Shown here one piece after another: positions 28,601 to 37,006 of a DNA stretch of 37,006 bases; within the stretch, counting starts at the first letter, position 1, and each line of letters begins with the position of its first letter. A program made the translations under genes and the position numbers. Source of the stretch: Cladosporium sp. IMV 00045 (Eukaryota > Ascomycota > Dothideomycetes > Cladosporiales > Cladosporiaceae); the NCBI GenBank assembly GCA_001931905.2, contig MSJI02000236.1:1-37006 (forward strand), in the 5' to 3' direction. Below the pieces are notes generated by a model. It saw only the letters and a list, made by a program, of their open reading frames with translations, did not search any database and was not told the DNA's origin.

Positions 28601-29767
28601 TTGCTCATGATTGACCAAATTGCGGTAATCATCACCATATGCAGGAATCGGAGGCGACGAGATGGTCCGTGATTTTCGGGTCTTCCTCAGCTCATTCTGG
28701 AAGACTTTCCTTTCAGCTCGTACAATCCATTCAGCGTATCCTTGCTCTAACGATTCCATCTCGTCAACCCAGCTGTCCGGTACAGTTTCGGGACGGCCTT
28801 CGAGATCGTCTAGAAATCTATCAAGCTTTCGACCAAGGCCGCCGACTTTGTGCTCAATCATGCTGCGCGTCTCGATCATATTCCCTCGTGTGAAAGCTGG
28901 CTTTGGCGAGTCCGTACCATTTTGAAGAGGTGCAGCTTTGATTGCCGCCCATGCACGGTCAAGATCCGCCTGTGCTTGCCATAATGCTTTCAAGAAACGA
29001 GGTGCCTGACGGAGAATGACAAGGCGTATTGTCCAAGTATCCAACAGACGATGGAGTCGCGACAAGTACGGCAGTGCCTGCAAGATCGTTGCGGTGATCA
29101 CAGCAGTAAAGTCATCCAGTCTTCGCAGGTCTGTTGCAGCTCCAATCGCACCGATACTATCATCGATTGAGGCCGCACCGGTACCTGCTTGATTGTGTGC
29201 AGACAACACAAACTCCTTGAGCTCTTCAACATCGATCTCGTCCAGCTGTTGTGAGATCTCGTCCGCTCGTTGATCGTACTCTCTCACTGTCCTAGCAGGT
29301 AGACTTCCCCAGTAATCCACCTCTTCTCCATTTTGCTCAAACGAGTCATTATTTTGGGTGTTCTCGTCCATGCCAATGACACTTCTGCGCTGCTTCTTCC
29401 TCGCCGGCTCCGGCGTATCAAACGTCCCAGGCCATTCCCAACCCTCCAATTCGCGCGCCCACGATCGCACATCGAGACATGTCTGCGCGGCCTTTGCGCC
29501 AAGGTTGCGCTGGGCGGTCGTCGCTGATTGTAGAGTTGAGCCGAGGCTGTCGCGGGAGGAGAGGTGATCCTCTTCGGAGAATGCGCGCAGAGTGGTAGTG
29601 GGGGAGAGGTTGCGAAGGATTGGGTCGAAGTCGCGCGCTTGTGTATAGTACTGGCGAGAGGAGGAGCGCGAAGCCGAGGAAGAGATCATGCTTGATCTTG
29701 TTGGCGAAGCGAAGCGCGGCGGGTACAGAGACGAGTTGGCCATGGCGAGGGGTTGTTGGTCCGCCAT
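25661..29767 (-). CDS. KAR9-like / GAR (GAS2) domain cytoskeletal protein
   Basis: This intronless 1368-residue protein starts MADQQPLAMANSSLYPP at ATG 29767. Residues about 50-370 are helical and well conserved in character, with DYWGSLPARTVREYDQRADE, FTAVITATILQALPYLSRLH and RLVILRQAPRFLKALWQAQA, consistent with a KAR9-type cortical domain. The middle (about 380-1080) is a long Ser/Pro-rich disordered region with many SP/SPR sites, suited to kinase regulation. Near 1150-1205 lies a GAR domain: EVKLYHLTQAGREEPIKLFV, then GERVMVRVGGGWADLADYLR. GAR domains bind microtubules in GAS2 and spectraplakin proteins. The tail is disordered and basic. The likely role is linking microtubule ends to the cortex in nuclear migration or spindle positioning. 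The GAR call is firm; the KAR9 relationship rests on overall resemblance. Confidence 0.85.
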   Translation of the reverse strand: MADQQPLAMANSSLYPPRFASPTRSSMISSSASRSSSRQYYTQARDFDPILRNLSPTTTLRAFSEEDHLSSRDSLGSTLQSATTAQRNLGAKAAQTCLDVRSWARELEGWEWPGTFDTPEPARKKQRRSVIGMDENTQNNDSFEQNGEEVDYWGSLPARTVREYDQRADEISQQLDEIDVEELKEFVLSAHNQAGTGAASIDDSIGAIGAATDLRRLDDFTAVITATILQALPYLSRLHRLLDTWTIRLVILRQAPRFLKALWQAQADLDRAWAAIKAAPLQNGTDSPKPAFTRGNMIETRSMIEHKVGGLGRKLDRFLDDLEGRPETVPDSWVDEMESLEQGYAEWIVRAERKVFQNELRKTRKSRTISSPPIPAYGDDYRNLVNHEQGVADAESSSFGEQATPVDSRATHETMPTNTTSYESKTASLTSPRASVTIARPEVPRDDSSTIPTDQADNIVDMSPAYSDISRRSSVRGARHVPIILPYDGGDGQEYPKDGITGDEASRRASSVYDTQSNSLPPSREPSLSVAKKRAIFAGDLEKTQSLQRNTKSPVRPFEHASNAFARLFKTESTSASSTPDRSRSSSLRSEVHRRNGSVNKENGIIWGGRAPASPMGSMRRKTIGSSSSDAVNASESRPDDTPVVADADAPPVPILPPKSPRRSMQSARKSRNLEPVPASPGIEESKREEFPGFDFAENWPLSPNESINEGNSRIVAKIAESYDPGADPTPGMSSPRKPMESESFDRNFVDSFPGTPDQRSQSPALEVEELKPEAFPGPPKDRSPVRYTGVPMVDPSMLNSSPRSVYRTQLIGEDNTVSSPGSVIRPNHIDLPAMSSLPVPPTSMDDPLTPNSVASDTYSPEIQDARVSYFQMASPSLSRRTSATIPSPQQNRPRSSQTSSPMQFRDARRERDEVMEDLTENAVIDDDFSFRRASKISLESQPRLEVKSIDLPRRKSSTSSAIDPEQQQYQQQESRPFDDSPTSPVSRKEAPMFPTPPTIHEERPRSPVSPLPSSSDQGWLKHKTSNLSAVSDQATPVSEKEGLNSFMGKRRGLGNQPNGSSTNLRSSRKVETDTIDRHVNEVLQQLPAPIRFRSGATTPQPRTAEPRNYSGPRPKNNARVPSRTSTGPGGLTLAPADPTPSRKTTSANEPEVKLYHLTQAGREEPIKLFVRLVGEGERVMVRVGGGWADLADYLRQYAEHHGSRTVSGEVDIKEVNNNSNIHPALRRQASGPLSAAMNGTGRLSPAPPITPADNPKQENTSPTDNNNPVTPPIPPRSHSRPSTADSSNRPGSKHSWSEIGMGGGSAGKKELPEQKARWVEGMVERVQKASAEKKGSGGGDKKFFGELGKVGGTRRIVFRGSNAGKGE

Positions 29768-30738
29768 GGTCGTTTGTTTGCGGGTTGCTATGTAGGCATC
29801 TGGGTTGTAATGCGAAGAAAAAAGATCGAAACAGGTGGTGGTCTGCAGGAAGCTAAGGGTGCGGCTCTAGCTCTGCAGTGTCAAGCATGTCTCAGCGTTG
29901 ATGCAGCAAGCGTAGCATGTCGAACATGCCGCTCCAGGTTATACCTCACGACCGGTGGTCTAGTTTCGGGAAAGGGTGTGGTGGAGCCGGGATGCGCGTA
30001 TTGGAGCTCTGTTATGTTAAGGTTCCACCCGGGTCAAACGCCCTTTCGGAGTTGGATCTTGGGATTGCGATGATTGATTGTCGAGTTGTTTTTCGAGAGG
30101 ATTGGCTGTGGAGTAGAGTCAATGGCAGGATGGTCGTTGTCAACAGGTAATTCGCGACTAGGTATGAGAGTAGGTCATGAAAATCAAGGAGAAAAAGAGA
30201 GGACGCGCGCAAGATCAAGACAGCGAGGTTGTGATGGATAGAGAAGGTCGATATTGTGCATTACGCCATGCAAGCCACTAGCGAAGCGCGCCATGACAAG
30301 CAGAGACCTGACAGCCCGCGCACGGCAGTCCAGGCCAGTCAGCAAGGAGCGACATGCTTGGATCGACGTGAGATGCCTGCTCTATGCCGCCTCTTCAGTA
30401 ATTGATTCGCCCGTCAACAGACCACATGCGTCTCTTATACTTCCCACACATGTCATGCATCCATTCGACGACGACAATTCCATCCACGAGCCGAGTTTAA
30501 CGCGCGATTCTCAATCCCAGGCTTATGTTGGTCTTTGCTTCTGTCGTCCACTCTTGACCCGCATGTGCACAGGCATTCATTCATATCAAACCGTCGATAT
30601 TACAAACTAAACAGAGAGTAATGCATGGCATCACAGACAGAGAGACGGACTTCTCGGGGAAGGAAATCCATCACTCCCGCTAGCATGATACCGCTCTGAT
30701 CAAATCTATCAATCTTCGTGGCCATCAATGACACGACC
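29768..30738. promoter_or_regulatory. Upstream region of the KAR9/GAR gene and 3' region of UreG
   Basis: About 970 bases between two minus-strand genes. Frames present (for example 30254-30610 plus) do not resemble proteins. I see no RNA gene or repeat. Confidence 0.45.
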
Positions 30739-30955
30739 CTATTTCTTTCCAGCCTCAGCAGCACCACAGCTCCTCCAAGCACTCAAAATCATATCCGCAA
30801 TGGCATCCACGCCCTTCCCATTCTTCACCTGCGCGAAGATCGTCGGACCGCCCTCCCTCATCTTCCTCGCATCGCGATCCATGACATTCAGATCCGCACC
30901 CACGATCTCGGCCAGGTCGGTCTTGTTGACGACGAGCAAGTCGCTCTGCGTGATA

Positions 30956-30987
<32 letters not shown>

Positions 30988-31565
30988 GCCGCTCACGTCG
31001 ATCACGTAGATGATGAAGTCCGCCAGCTCGCGCGAGTAGTTGGCCGCCAGGTTGTCGCCGCCGGACTCGATCAGCAGCAGCTGCGTGTCGAACTCGTTGT
31101 GCAGGTCCGTCAGCGCCGCCAGGTTGGTCGAGATGTCCTCGCGCACGGCGGCGTGCGGGCACCCGCCCGTCTCGATGGCGCGGATGCGCTCGGCGGGCAG
31201 TGCTTTGTGGCGCGTGAGGAACTCGCAGTCCTCGCGCGTGAAGATGTCGTTGGTCACGGCGGCGATGCTGTATTTCTCGCGCAGGGCGAGGCAGAGGGCG
31301 AGCATTAGTGCGGTCTTGCCGGAGCCGACAGGGCTGGGAGAAGTGTGTCAGCCTCGTGATATCTCTCCGAGCGCAAGTAGGGAAATAGCTAGAGAGGGAC
31401 ATACCCACCAATGCCTACAGTGAAAGATCTCTCTCTGAAATCGCGGCCCTCAATGATGGGCATTTCCCGTCCTAGGAAGGAACCTGGGCCGTCAAGGATT
31501 TCGTGTGAGTGGCCATGGTCCTGACCCTCGTGAGAGTGACCGTGATCATGCGAGTGACCTGACAT
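30739..31565 (-). CDS. ureG: Urease accessory GTPase UreG, two exons
   Basis: Exon 1 is 31565-31405 and exon 2 is 31333-30739, giving 251 residues. The 71-nt intron has a GTATGT donor, a GCTGACAC branch and a CTCCCAG acceptor; it splits a glycine codon inside the P-loop. The N-terminus is a histidine-rich metal-binding stretch ([19 protein letters not shown], residues 4-22). Conserved elements follow: P-loop GGPVGSGKT (53-61), the nickel-binding CPH triad (112-114), ESGGDNLA (143-150) and the guanine-specificity motif VNKTDL (189-194). UreG hydrolyses GTP to drive nickel insertion into apo-urease together with UreD and UreF, in the cytosol. Neither partner nor urease is in this window, so the genes are dispersed. 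The rhomboid gene starts 295 bases away on the opposite strand. Confidence 0.96.
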
Positions 31566-31860
31566 TTTGTGCCTATGTACGAAGTCTGTATAACTTGGTA
31601 TATACAGTAATTTTGGCTTCGGCAGCGTTGGGCGCCCAAGCTGTCTTTATAATGTTAGCGATCGCCATGGTGGGGGTAGCAGCTGTGGAGGGGCGACGTA
31701 GGCTCGGTAGGGTCTTGACCGTTTTCTCCATCAATTCGGCGAACTTCAGATAGCATTCCATCAATTCGTTACCTAAAATCCTCTACATCCATCCACCGCC
31801 ACGCCAATAGCATCAACAGGATCTGGCCGTCCACATAGAATATTCCATCTCACAAGAAGG
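31566..31860. promoter_or_regulatory. Divergent promoter, UreG / rhomboid genes
   Basis: These 295 bases separate two start codons pointing away from each other. A shared promoter is likely. The small frames inside read as shadows of AT/GC-balanced sequence. No specific operator is recognised. Confidence 0.5.
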
Positions 31861-32931
31861 ATGGAAGTAATAACATCATCACAACACCAACAAGCCTCCG
31901 CCATCTGGACAGACTTCCGCGCCAACGTAAACAAACAAACAGCACACCTCAACAGCCCATCACCCACCACCGCCTTCATCGCCCTCGGCCTCCTCAACCT
32001 CCCAGCCCCAGCAGCCTACCACCTGCTCAAAGCCAGAGCAACCCGACAAGCCATCGCCTCATGGCCCGAAACCTGGAACGCGCGCTGGATCGCGCACTAC
32101 TTCCCGGAGAAAGAAGCCTCCCTCCTCGCCGACCACATTTCCTCCCAAGTTAGAAACGCCCTCCACCCCTTGACCTCCAACCTCGTCCTCTCGCCCCTCA
32201 CCACCAGCCGAAACCGCTACTGGACTCTCCTCACGGCGAATCTCACGCATCTCAAACCCACCCACCTGCTCAGCAACATGCTGGCGCTGAACGCCATTGC
32301 GCCCGCCTGCGTTGAAGTCCCCGGCATGACCGCCCTGCACGTTGCGGGAATCACTGTCACGACCAGCCTCGCCACCAGTGCACACGCTCTCTACCGCCTC
32401 TCTGATGCTTGGGGCTGGACCATGTGCGGGTTCAGCGCCGTGCTGTGCGCTTTCACCAGCGTCGCTGCGCTCGGCGCGCCGGTGGCGGAACGCGATGACG
32501 ACGGCAGGTATCCGCTCAAAGCGCGCAGCGTGTGGACCGTTGCTGCGATGCAGATCGGGAGCGATGTTATTGCTATGCTGAGGGCGAGGAACGGGTCTGC
32601 GGGCAGGTCTGCGACGGGTTCGGTGGATTATGTGGGCCATTTGGTTGGGTACGCTTGTGGAGCTGCGTATTATGCCTACTTTTTGTGGTGGCGGAGGTTT
32701 GACGACGATAGCGCTGATGGCGGCAGCTACTCCGAGTGCCAGAAGGAAATCGTCGAGAGCTCGGAAGTCCAGAAGGAGGAGGAGCAGCCTTCCGAAGCCA
32801 CCATCGCAGAGCTTCTGCAACAGCACGCTGACGAAGCTCGCTCTGCTTGGGCCCCGACGAAGGAGTCTGAGGACTGGGAGGAGGTCGCTAGTAAACTTGG
32901 CTATAATCCTGAGGAGGACAGTCAGACGTGA
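31861..32931 (+). CDS. Rhomboid-family intramembrane protease-like protein
   Basis: The 356-residue product begins MEVITSSQHQQAS at ATG 31861 and has about six membrane segments between residues 35 and 280. Rhomboid landmarks are in order. THLLSNML at about 134-141 carries the H-x3-N signature of segment 2. CGFSAVLCAF at about 189-198 holds the serine motif, here GFSA rather than the usual GxSG, with Ser192 as candidate nucleophile. VGHLVGYACG at about 258-267 supplies the segment-6 histidine (His260) with its G-x3-G pattern. The key Ser and His are therefore present and the protein is probably an active protease. The last 75 residues are acidic and Glu/Ser-rich, a cytosolic tail. The organelle cannot be read from the sequence; secretory-pathway or Golgi rhomboids such as Rbd2 are candidates. 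No intron is needed. Confidence 0.85.
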   Translation: MEVITSSQHQQASAIWTDFRANVNKQTAHLNSPSPTTAFIALGLLNLPAPAAYHLLKARATRQAIASWPETWNARWIAHYFPEKEASLLADHISSQVRNALHPLTSNLVLSPLTTSRNRYWTLLTANLTHLKPTHLLSNMLALNAIAPACVEVPGMTALHVAGITVTTSLATSAHALYRLSDAWGWTMCGFSAVLCAFTSVAALGAPVAERDDDGRYPLKARSVWTVAAMQIGSDVIAMLRARNGSAGRSATGSVDYVGHLVGYACGAAYYAYFLWWRRFDDDSADGGSYSECQKEIVESSEVQKEEEQPSEATIAELLQQHADEARSAWAPTKESEDWEEVASKLGYNPEEDSQT

Positions 32932-34391
32932 AATCTTTGAAGTCTCCAGGTAAACGAAGCGGGAAGATCAGACCAGGAGCGAATGACGACTTGACTGGCG
33001 CAGCAAAGCGCTTCTCTTAGAAATGTTGTTCCGGAGAGTATATCTGCACTGTGCCAGACGACATCAGAACCAGTAGTAGCAAACACAATGTTCTACTGAA
33101 GGTTGCGATGCTCTTCTTCTCAAACAGCACAGGACTCCCAGCCAGCATCCGGCCGAGCTCGATGCTGTTGGCAATTGGACCCCCGACTCTCCACCCTTCC
33201 CATCTCTCGAATCCGAAATACCACTAGATTAGTATCGGACAACGTAATCTCGCCTAACAAACTACCAGAGCTCAACTCAGGAGTGAGTCCAATATCCCGG
33301 CGAATATAGCACAGGGGGAAGCATCTTGTACAATACAGTAAACCCACCCGAACAAGAACAAATGTACATTCGAAATACGAAGACGAAAGTCAACATTAGA
33401 AATTCACAATCGCAGGGTCAACAGCAAAGCACGAAGAAGAATAAGATTTGGAGGAAGAAAATCTCATTCCCATTTTTCATAATAATCAAAAGTCGCATGT
33501 CAACTCCCCAGAAACCCAAAAAAACACCTCACCGAAATCCCATATTCAAGCACGTGTGGGGGGTATATTCTCTCACTCTCTCACTCAAACACACATTTTC
33601 TCTCGCTCAGGTTCACGCACCCAAAAGGCTCAAGACGCTTTCCGAGAAACTCCATTGAAACATCCCAAGCAGTAATAGAAAAGGAAAAAAGGTTCCGGGA
33701 AAAGATAGAAACAAAAAGCCCGGTATGCAAGACCTTGCAACACCTTGTGAACGCCCTTGCTCGAGGTCAAATTCGCCGGTGTTCGACTGACAATCCCGTT
33801 CTCGATCTCCCCAGAGTAGAAAACCAAGCAAGATGAGGCCTCGTTGTGATGAAGATCGCTCCAGAACCTTGCGCTGAGGTGACCAGCTTTGGATAAAGGA
33901 AACGGAAAAGATTTTGATCGCTCCAGGTTTGGCAGAAGATGAACAATATCAGCAGGTAAAAAGGAGTGTGGAAGGAGAGAGCTCATGCCCAAGATTTCCG
34001 TGATGATGATGATGTGAACCAGTTTTCCAGGAATAAGAAGAAGAGGGAGAAGGAAGAAGGAAGAAGCTTGGGCTGAGATCCGCGGTGTAAGCAAGTTGTA
34101 AAGACTGTGTGTCGTAGTTGGTGGTTGAGAGAAACGAGATGTCGGAAATTATTTTGGTTGACGAAGTTTTGTGACCGTCAGGCGCGCGAGATTGCAAACG
34201 AGGAAGGGAAGCGCGGGTAGTCGCGCATGCGTCCATCTTCATGGTTTCGTGATCGTCAAAGGTCATTGAAGTCGTGATGATGGCTGCTGGAGTTCCTTGA
34301 ATCCGGCCCTTAGTCGGATTTACACATTAGTGCAGATGGTGTCGTGGACGATGGCAGTGGAAGCCGTCACCGTGAGATGTGGCTGGCTGGT
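32932..34391. other. Convergent intergenic region, rhomboid / bHLH genes
   Basis: About 1.46 kb between converging genes, unusually long for a 3'-3' gap here. The plus strand from about 33330 to 34080 is A/G-rich, so the minus strand is pyrimidine-rich. Minus-strand frames at 33630-34094 and 33949-34266 start with plausible codons but are Leu/Phe/Ser/His low-complexity reads. They probably lie in the bHLH 3' untranslated region. A non-coding transcript cannot be excluded. Confidence 0.4.
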
Positions 34392-36295
34392 TCAACCATC
34401 ATCGTCATCAGACTCCGCTGCGATGACCTCGTCTTCATCGATCCCGAAAGCAACCATGATGGCCCTGTTGCCCATTGAGAGTGCCTCAAGCCAGTCGGCG
34501 GAGTGCTGGAGAATCTCGGACCGAGACAGGCCGTGCTGGCCGCCGTGAAGGGTGGGTACGTAGCGATTGAGCTCGTCGTAGTTGGTCTTCATGGCATCGC
34601 GACGCTTCTGCTCAGAAGCGATGTGGTTGTTGCGCTTCTGAGTGTCAGAGAGGTTCTGGCGAATCTTGGCGTTGGCGTCGGAGCGGCGCTTCTTGGACGA
34701 AGACGGCTTGACCGAAGCCCCGGCTGGTGTAGGAGAGGCGCTGGCAGTAGAGTTGACAGCCTGCGCCTGCGACGTAGACTTGCGGCGCTTATTGGCTGAG
34801 TCGGGCGGAGTTGTCCATGTAGCTTGCTCCTGCTCGGTCAGGGGCTCTTGCTTCGGAACAACAGGGGCGCGGCGAGGCGCATTGTTGGAGCCTCTGCGGT
34901 TTGCCTGCGGTACGATCTCAGCAGCCTCGTCGCTTTTGTCCTCGACCTCGCTGATGCGCCTCTTGCGGGATTGCTGGGGTCCGGCGTGATGTTCCATGGC
35001 GCGCATTGCCTGGTATTGGTTGTTGTGCGACTGGGTCTGATCGGTAGTCGGCATTGAATCGTATTGAGAAGCAGCGGTACTGAGCTGGTGAAGATTGTTG
35101 GGCACACTGTGGCGCTGTTGATGACCACCGCGTGCGCCACTGATCTGCTGACCAGGAGCAAACGGCGCATGTGAGTCGCGAGCAACCTGTGTCGCGAGCG
35201 GAACATTCATCAGGTTGGTTGACTTCTCTTCAGCTGCGGTGTAGGCGGTGCCTTGGTACCCCTGCTGGCCGAAGCTCTGGTCGCTGCCGTACTGGATAAG
35301 GGGCGGGCGACGCTGAGTGTTGTAGTCCTGACCGGCCGCTCCCTGTTGCATCTGCCATGGCTGAGCCTGGTTGGAAGCGAAGACGTGGCTGTTGGAGTTG
35401 CCAACCTGAAGTGAGGGGTGGCGAGTGTGGTGGTAGCCTGCCGACTGCGCCGCCTGCGGCATGAAGTTCATGCTGTGCTGCGGGTACTGGGACTGAGCCA
35501 TTGAAGCGGCGCGGCCAGGACGATGATACTGATGCGCGAAGGTGGGAGTGAGAGGAGTAGTCGTCGAGCCAGAAGATGGGCCTCCGGATACCACAGGGCT
35601 GTTGATCTGGTCGCTTGTGAAGCCGCTGGGGTTGCCAATATTGATATTGCCCCACGAGCTACCACTCAGATCACTTGCGACAGCGGGCTGTGAGGTGTCC
35701 TGACTGTGCGAAGACATGTTCATGAGAGCAGTTGCTGCCTGGTTGTCGTGCGTGATGGGGTGCTGTGTGTAGGAGGTGTTGTTGCGATCGTAGTCATGGA
35801 AGAAGCCCTCATAGCCTGAGCTGACATCGTTCTGCGACAAGTGAGGCATTGCCATGTGACTGGCATTGCGAGGAACTGAAGGGACTGACATGTGCATGCC
35901 TCCAGTTGAGCTGCCGACTGCGAAGTTCATGCCGTTCGGCATCTGCATACCAAGCGTGTTCATTGCGTTGTCGCCGCTCAGCTCGAAGCCACGGAAGCTG
36001 TAGGGGATGTTGTCGTTGTCGTTGCTGGGGATCGCGGTGTCAGGGTGGTCGAAGAAGTTGTTCAGTAAGTCCTGCTGGTCTTGATTCATGAGAGGCACAT
36101 GTGACTGATCATCCATGTGATCGGCGTGGCCGTGGTGAGGGAACTTGTAAGCGAAGGGAGCCTGGTCAACGACATCTAGAAAAAGTATTAGCCAGCCATT
36201 CGCTTTCCAAACAGCGAGAAGAAAATGTAACGCGGATTCCAGTACATACAGTCGTAGCTCGCATCTTGCTGGCCATTCTGGCCGCTGTAGCTCAT
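34392..36295 (-). CDS. bHLH transcription factor, Ino4-like, two exons
   Basis: Exon 1 is 36295-36250 and exon 2 is 36175-34392, giving 609 residues. The 74-nt intron runs from GTATGT to a TTTTTCTAG acceptor with a GGCTAATAC branch. It splits a Tyr codon, and the joined protein starts MSYSGQNGQQDASYDYVVDQ. A shorter model beginning at ATG 36116 would lose 35 residues. Residues about 50-500 are Gln/Asn/Ser/His-rich and disordered, typical of a fungal activator. Basic patches KRRIS and NKRRKS lie before the bHLH at about 529-582: NNHIASEQKRRDAMKTNYDE carries the H..E..KRR DNA-contact residues, followed by LSRSEILQHSADWLEAL as helix 2. The spacing recalls yeast Ino4, which binds E-box-type sites. 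The tail is acidic (AAESDDDDG). The target genes are unknown. Confidence 0.88.
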
Positions 36296-37006
36296 GACTT
36301 GTGCCAGTTTGAAGACAGGCAGCGGTTGGCGCTGAATGATTGGGTGTGGTTGGAACGGGTATGTCCTGCTCTTATGGAATGGTGCGAGGGTGCCGATTGA
36401 GGAGTCTGACAGTAGTCGAATGAAGCAATGGAGGGAGGGTTCAGGATGTATCGTTCATAGTAGGAGAAGCGGTGCGGAGGAGGTGAGTACGGTTGTTGCG
36501 ACGGGAAGATGGAGAGATGTTGTCGGTTATTAGGAGGGTCGACACTGGGCTATTATTCAGCATGAGACTACAATGGGTGTTTCATGTGCTATTGTCTTCA
36601 CCTGTCAATGAGATCCTATTGTCCGACCCTCGCTGTCGAGTCCGCGGGCCAGCCGGGCGCACTAGCGCAGTCTTCGGGCTCGTATCGTAGGAGGGCGGTG
36701 GCTATTTCGCGCAGTACCTGAAGATACTGCAAGCACAATATCTTGCGATATATTGAGGGCTCCGCGCTCTGCTATTGTGCGGCGTGGTGGTGAAGTGAAG
36801 TGTGCATCGACGAGGTGGTGGTCCGTTGAGGTGTCGCTGGCTTTCACATGCTCACTCGACTCCGCGCTGGCGATGAGCATGTGAAAGCCAGGAAACGCCA
36901 AGCGGGGGGAAAGCCACCTTCTTCAGCCACGTTCTAAGGCTGGTGTGAGGCATCCTCGGCGGGCCCAGTCCTCGAGCCATGTTCCTTGTTGATGAGTAAG
37001 GTGTAT
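36296..37006. promoter_or_regulatory. Upstream region of the bHLH gene to the window edge
   Basis: This 711-base stretch should hold the bHLH promoter and leader; no gene is visible before the window ends. It includes a perfect inverted repeat at 36837-36891. Short frames on both strands have no recognisable similarity. Confidence 0.45.
36837..36891. repeat. Perfect 18-bp inverted repeat with 19-nt spacer
   Basis: The left arm ctggctttcacatgctca is at 36837-36854 and the right arm tgagcatgtgaaagccag at 36874-36891. They are exact reverse complements, so the site can fold into an 18-bp stem with a 19-nt loop. It lies about 540-600 bases upstream of the bHLH start codon. The core CACATG/CATGTG is an E-box (CANNTG), present once in each arm. 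Confidence 0.85.

Noticed and set aside
30755..31411. A 218-codon Arg-rich minus-strand frame overlapping ureG
   Set aside because: It is the ureG exon read in a wrong frame; the correct frame contains all UreG motifs.
33630..34094. A 154-codon minus-strand frame downstream of the bHLH gene, with hydrophobic stretches
   Set aside because: Its Leu/Phe/Ser-rich composition follows directly from the pyrimidine-rich strand. It resembles no family and sits where a 3' UTR is expected.
33949..34266. A 105-codon ATG-initiated minus-strand frame with a five-histidine run
   Set aside because: It lies just after the bHLH stop, is low-complexity and overlaps another random frame. There is no evidence of coding constraint.
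1..37006. A biosynthetic gene cluster, tRNA genes, CRISPR array or intact transposon
   Set aside because: No PKS/NRPS/terpene enzymes, no tRNA-like T-loop with matching stems, no spaced repeats, and no transposase or reverse transcriptase reading frame were seen.

Overview
The window looks like ordinary euchromatic sequence from a filamentous ascomycete, most likely a Dothideomycete. The coding density, the short introns (56-118 nt, one of 211 nt), the GTAWGT-type donors and CTAAC/CTGAC branch sites all fit, as do the protein families seen (NSE1, RPS16, COX14-type assembly protein, DUF2458, DUF2470, UreG, KAR9/GAR protein, Ino4-like bHLH). The class-level placement is inference. I see no tRNA, rRNA, CRISPR array, intact transposon, secondary-metabolite cluster or virus-derived gene.

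Layout. 0-3.6 kb: a MAPEG-family membrane protein (-) diverges from the NSE1 subunit of the SMC5/6 complex (+), which converges on three-exon RPS16 (-). 4.4-8.9 kb: a large secreted, probably GPI-anchored beta-repeat protein (-) and an RS/His-rich nuclear-type protein (-). 9.6-12.2 kb: the least settled part, with a spliced hypothetical gene that has an unresolved frame break, a membrane-anchored reading frame broken by one in-frame TGA, and a diverged AT-rich direct repeat. 12.2-18.9 kb: a COX14-type mitochondrial protein (-) diverging from a DUF2458 coiled-coil protein (+), then a 1330-aa SNF2-family ATPase (-) with an orphan coding segment just 5' of its start. 20.6-23.1 kb: two tandem low-complexity genes (+) that share a strikingly alternating C-terminal tail. 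24.4-29.8 kb: a DUF2470 membrane protein (+) converging on a 1368-aa KAR9-like/GAR-domain cytoskeletal protein (-). 30.7-33 kb: the nickel GTPase UreG (-) diverging from a rhomboid protease-like protein (+). 34.4-37 kb: an Ino4-like bHLH transcription factor (-) with a small 5' exon and a perfect inverted repeat in its upstream region.

The genes are mostly unrelated housekeeping functions (genome maintenance, translation, mitochondrial assembly, urease maturation, transcription, cytoskeleton), so no shared pathway is evident. The best candidate for something undescribed is the gene pair at 20.6-23.1 kb. Its members have dissimilar bodies but end in the same ~27-residue segment, in which hydrophobic and polar residues alternate almost perfectly, the signature of a long amphipathic beta strand or a beta-arch/amyloid-like or docking motif.

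Several reading frames begin at non-ATG codons when read stop to stop. The starts given here were moved to the first suitable ATG, and exon structures were built by hand from splice consensus, phase and family fit.
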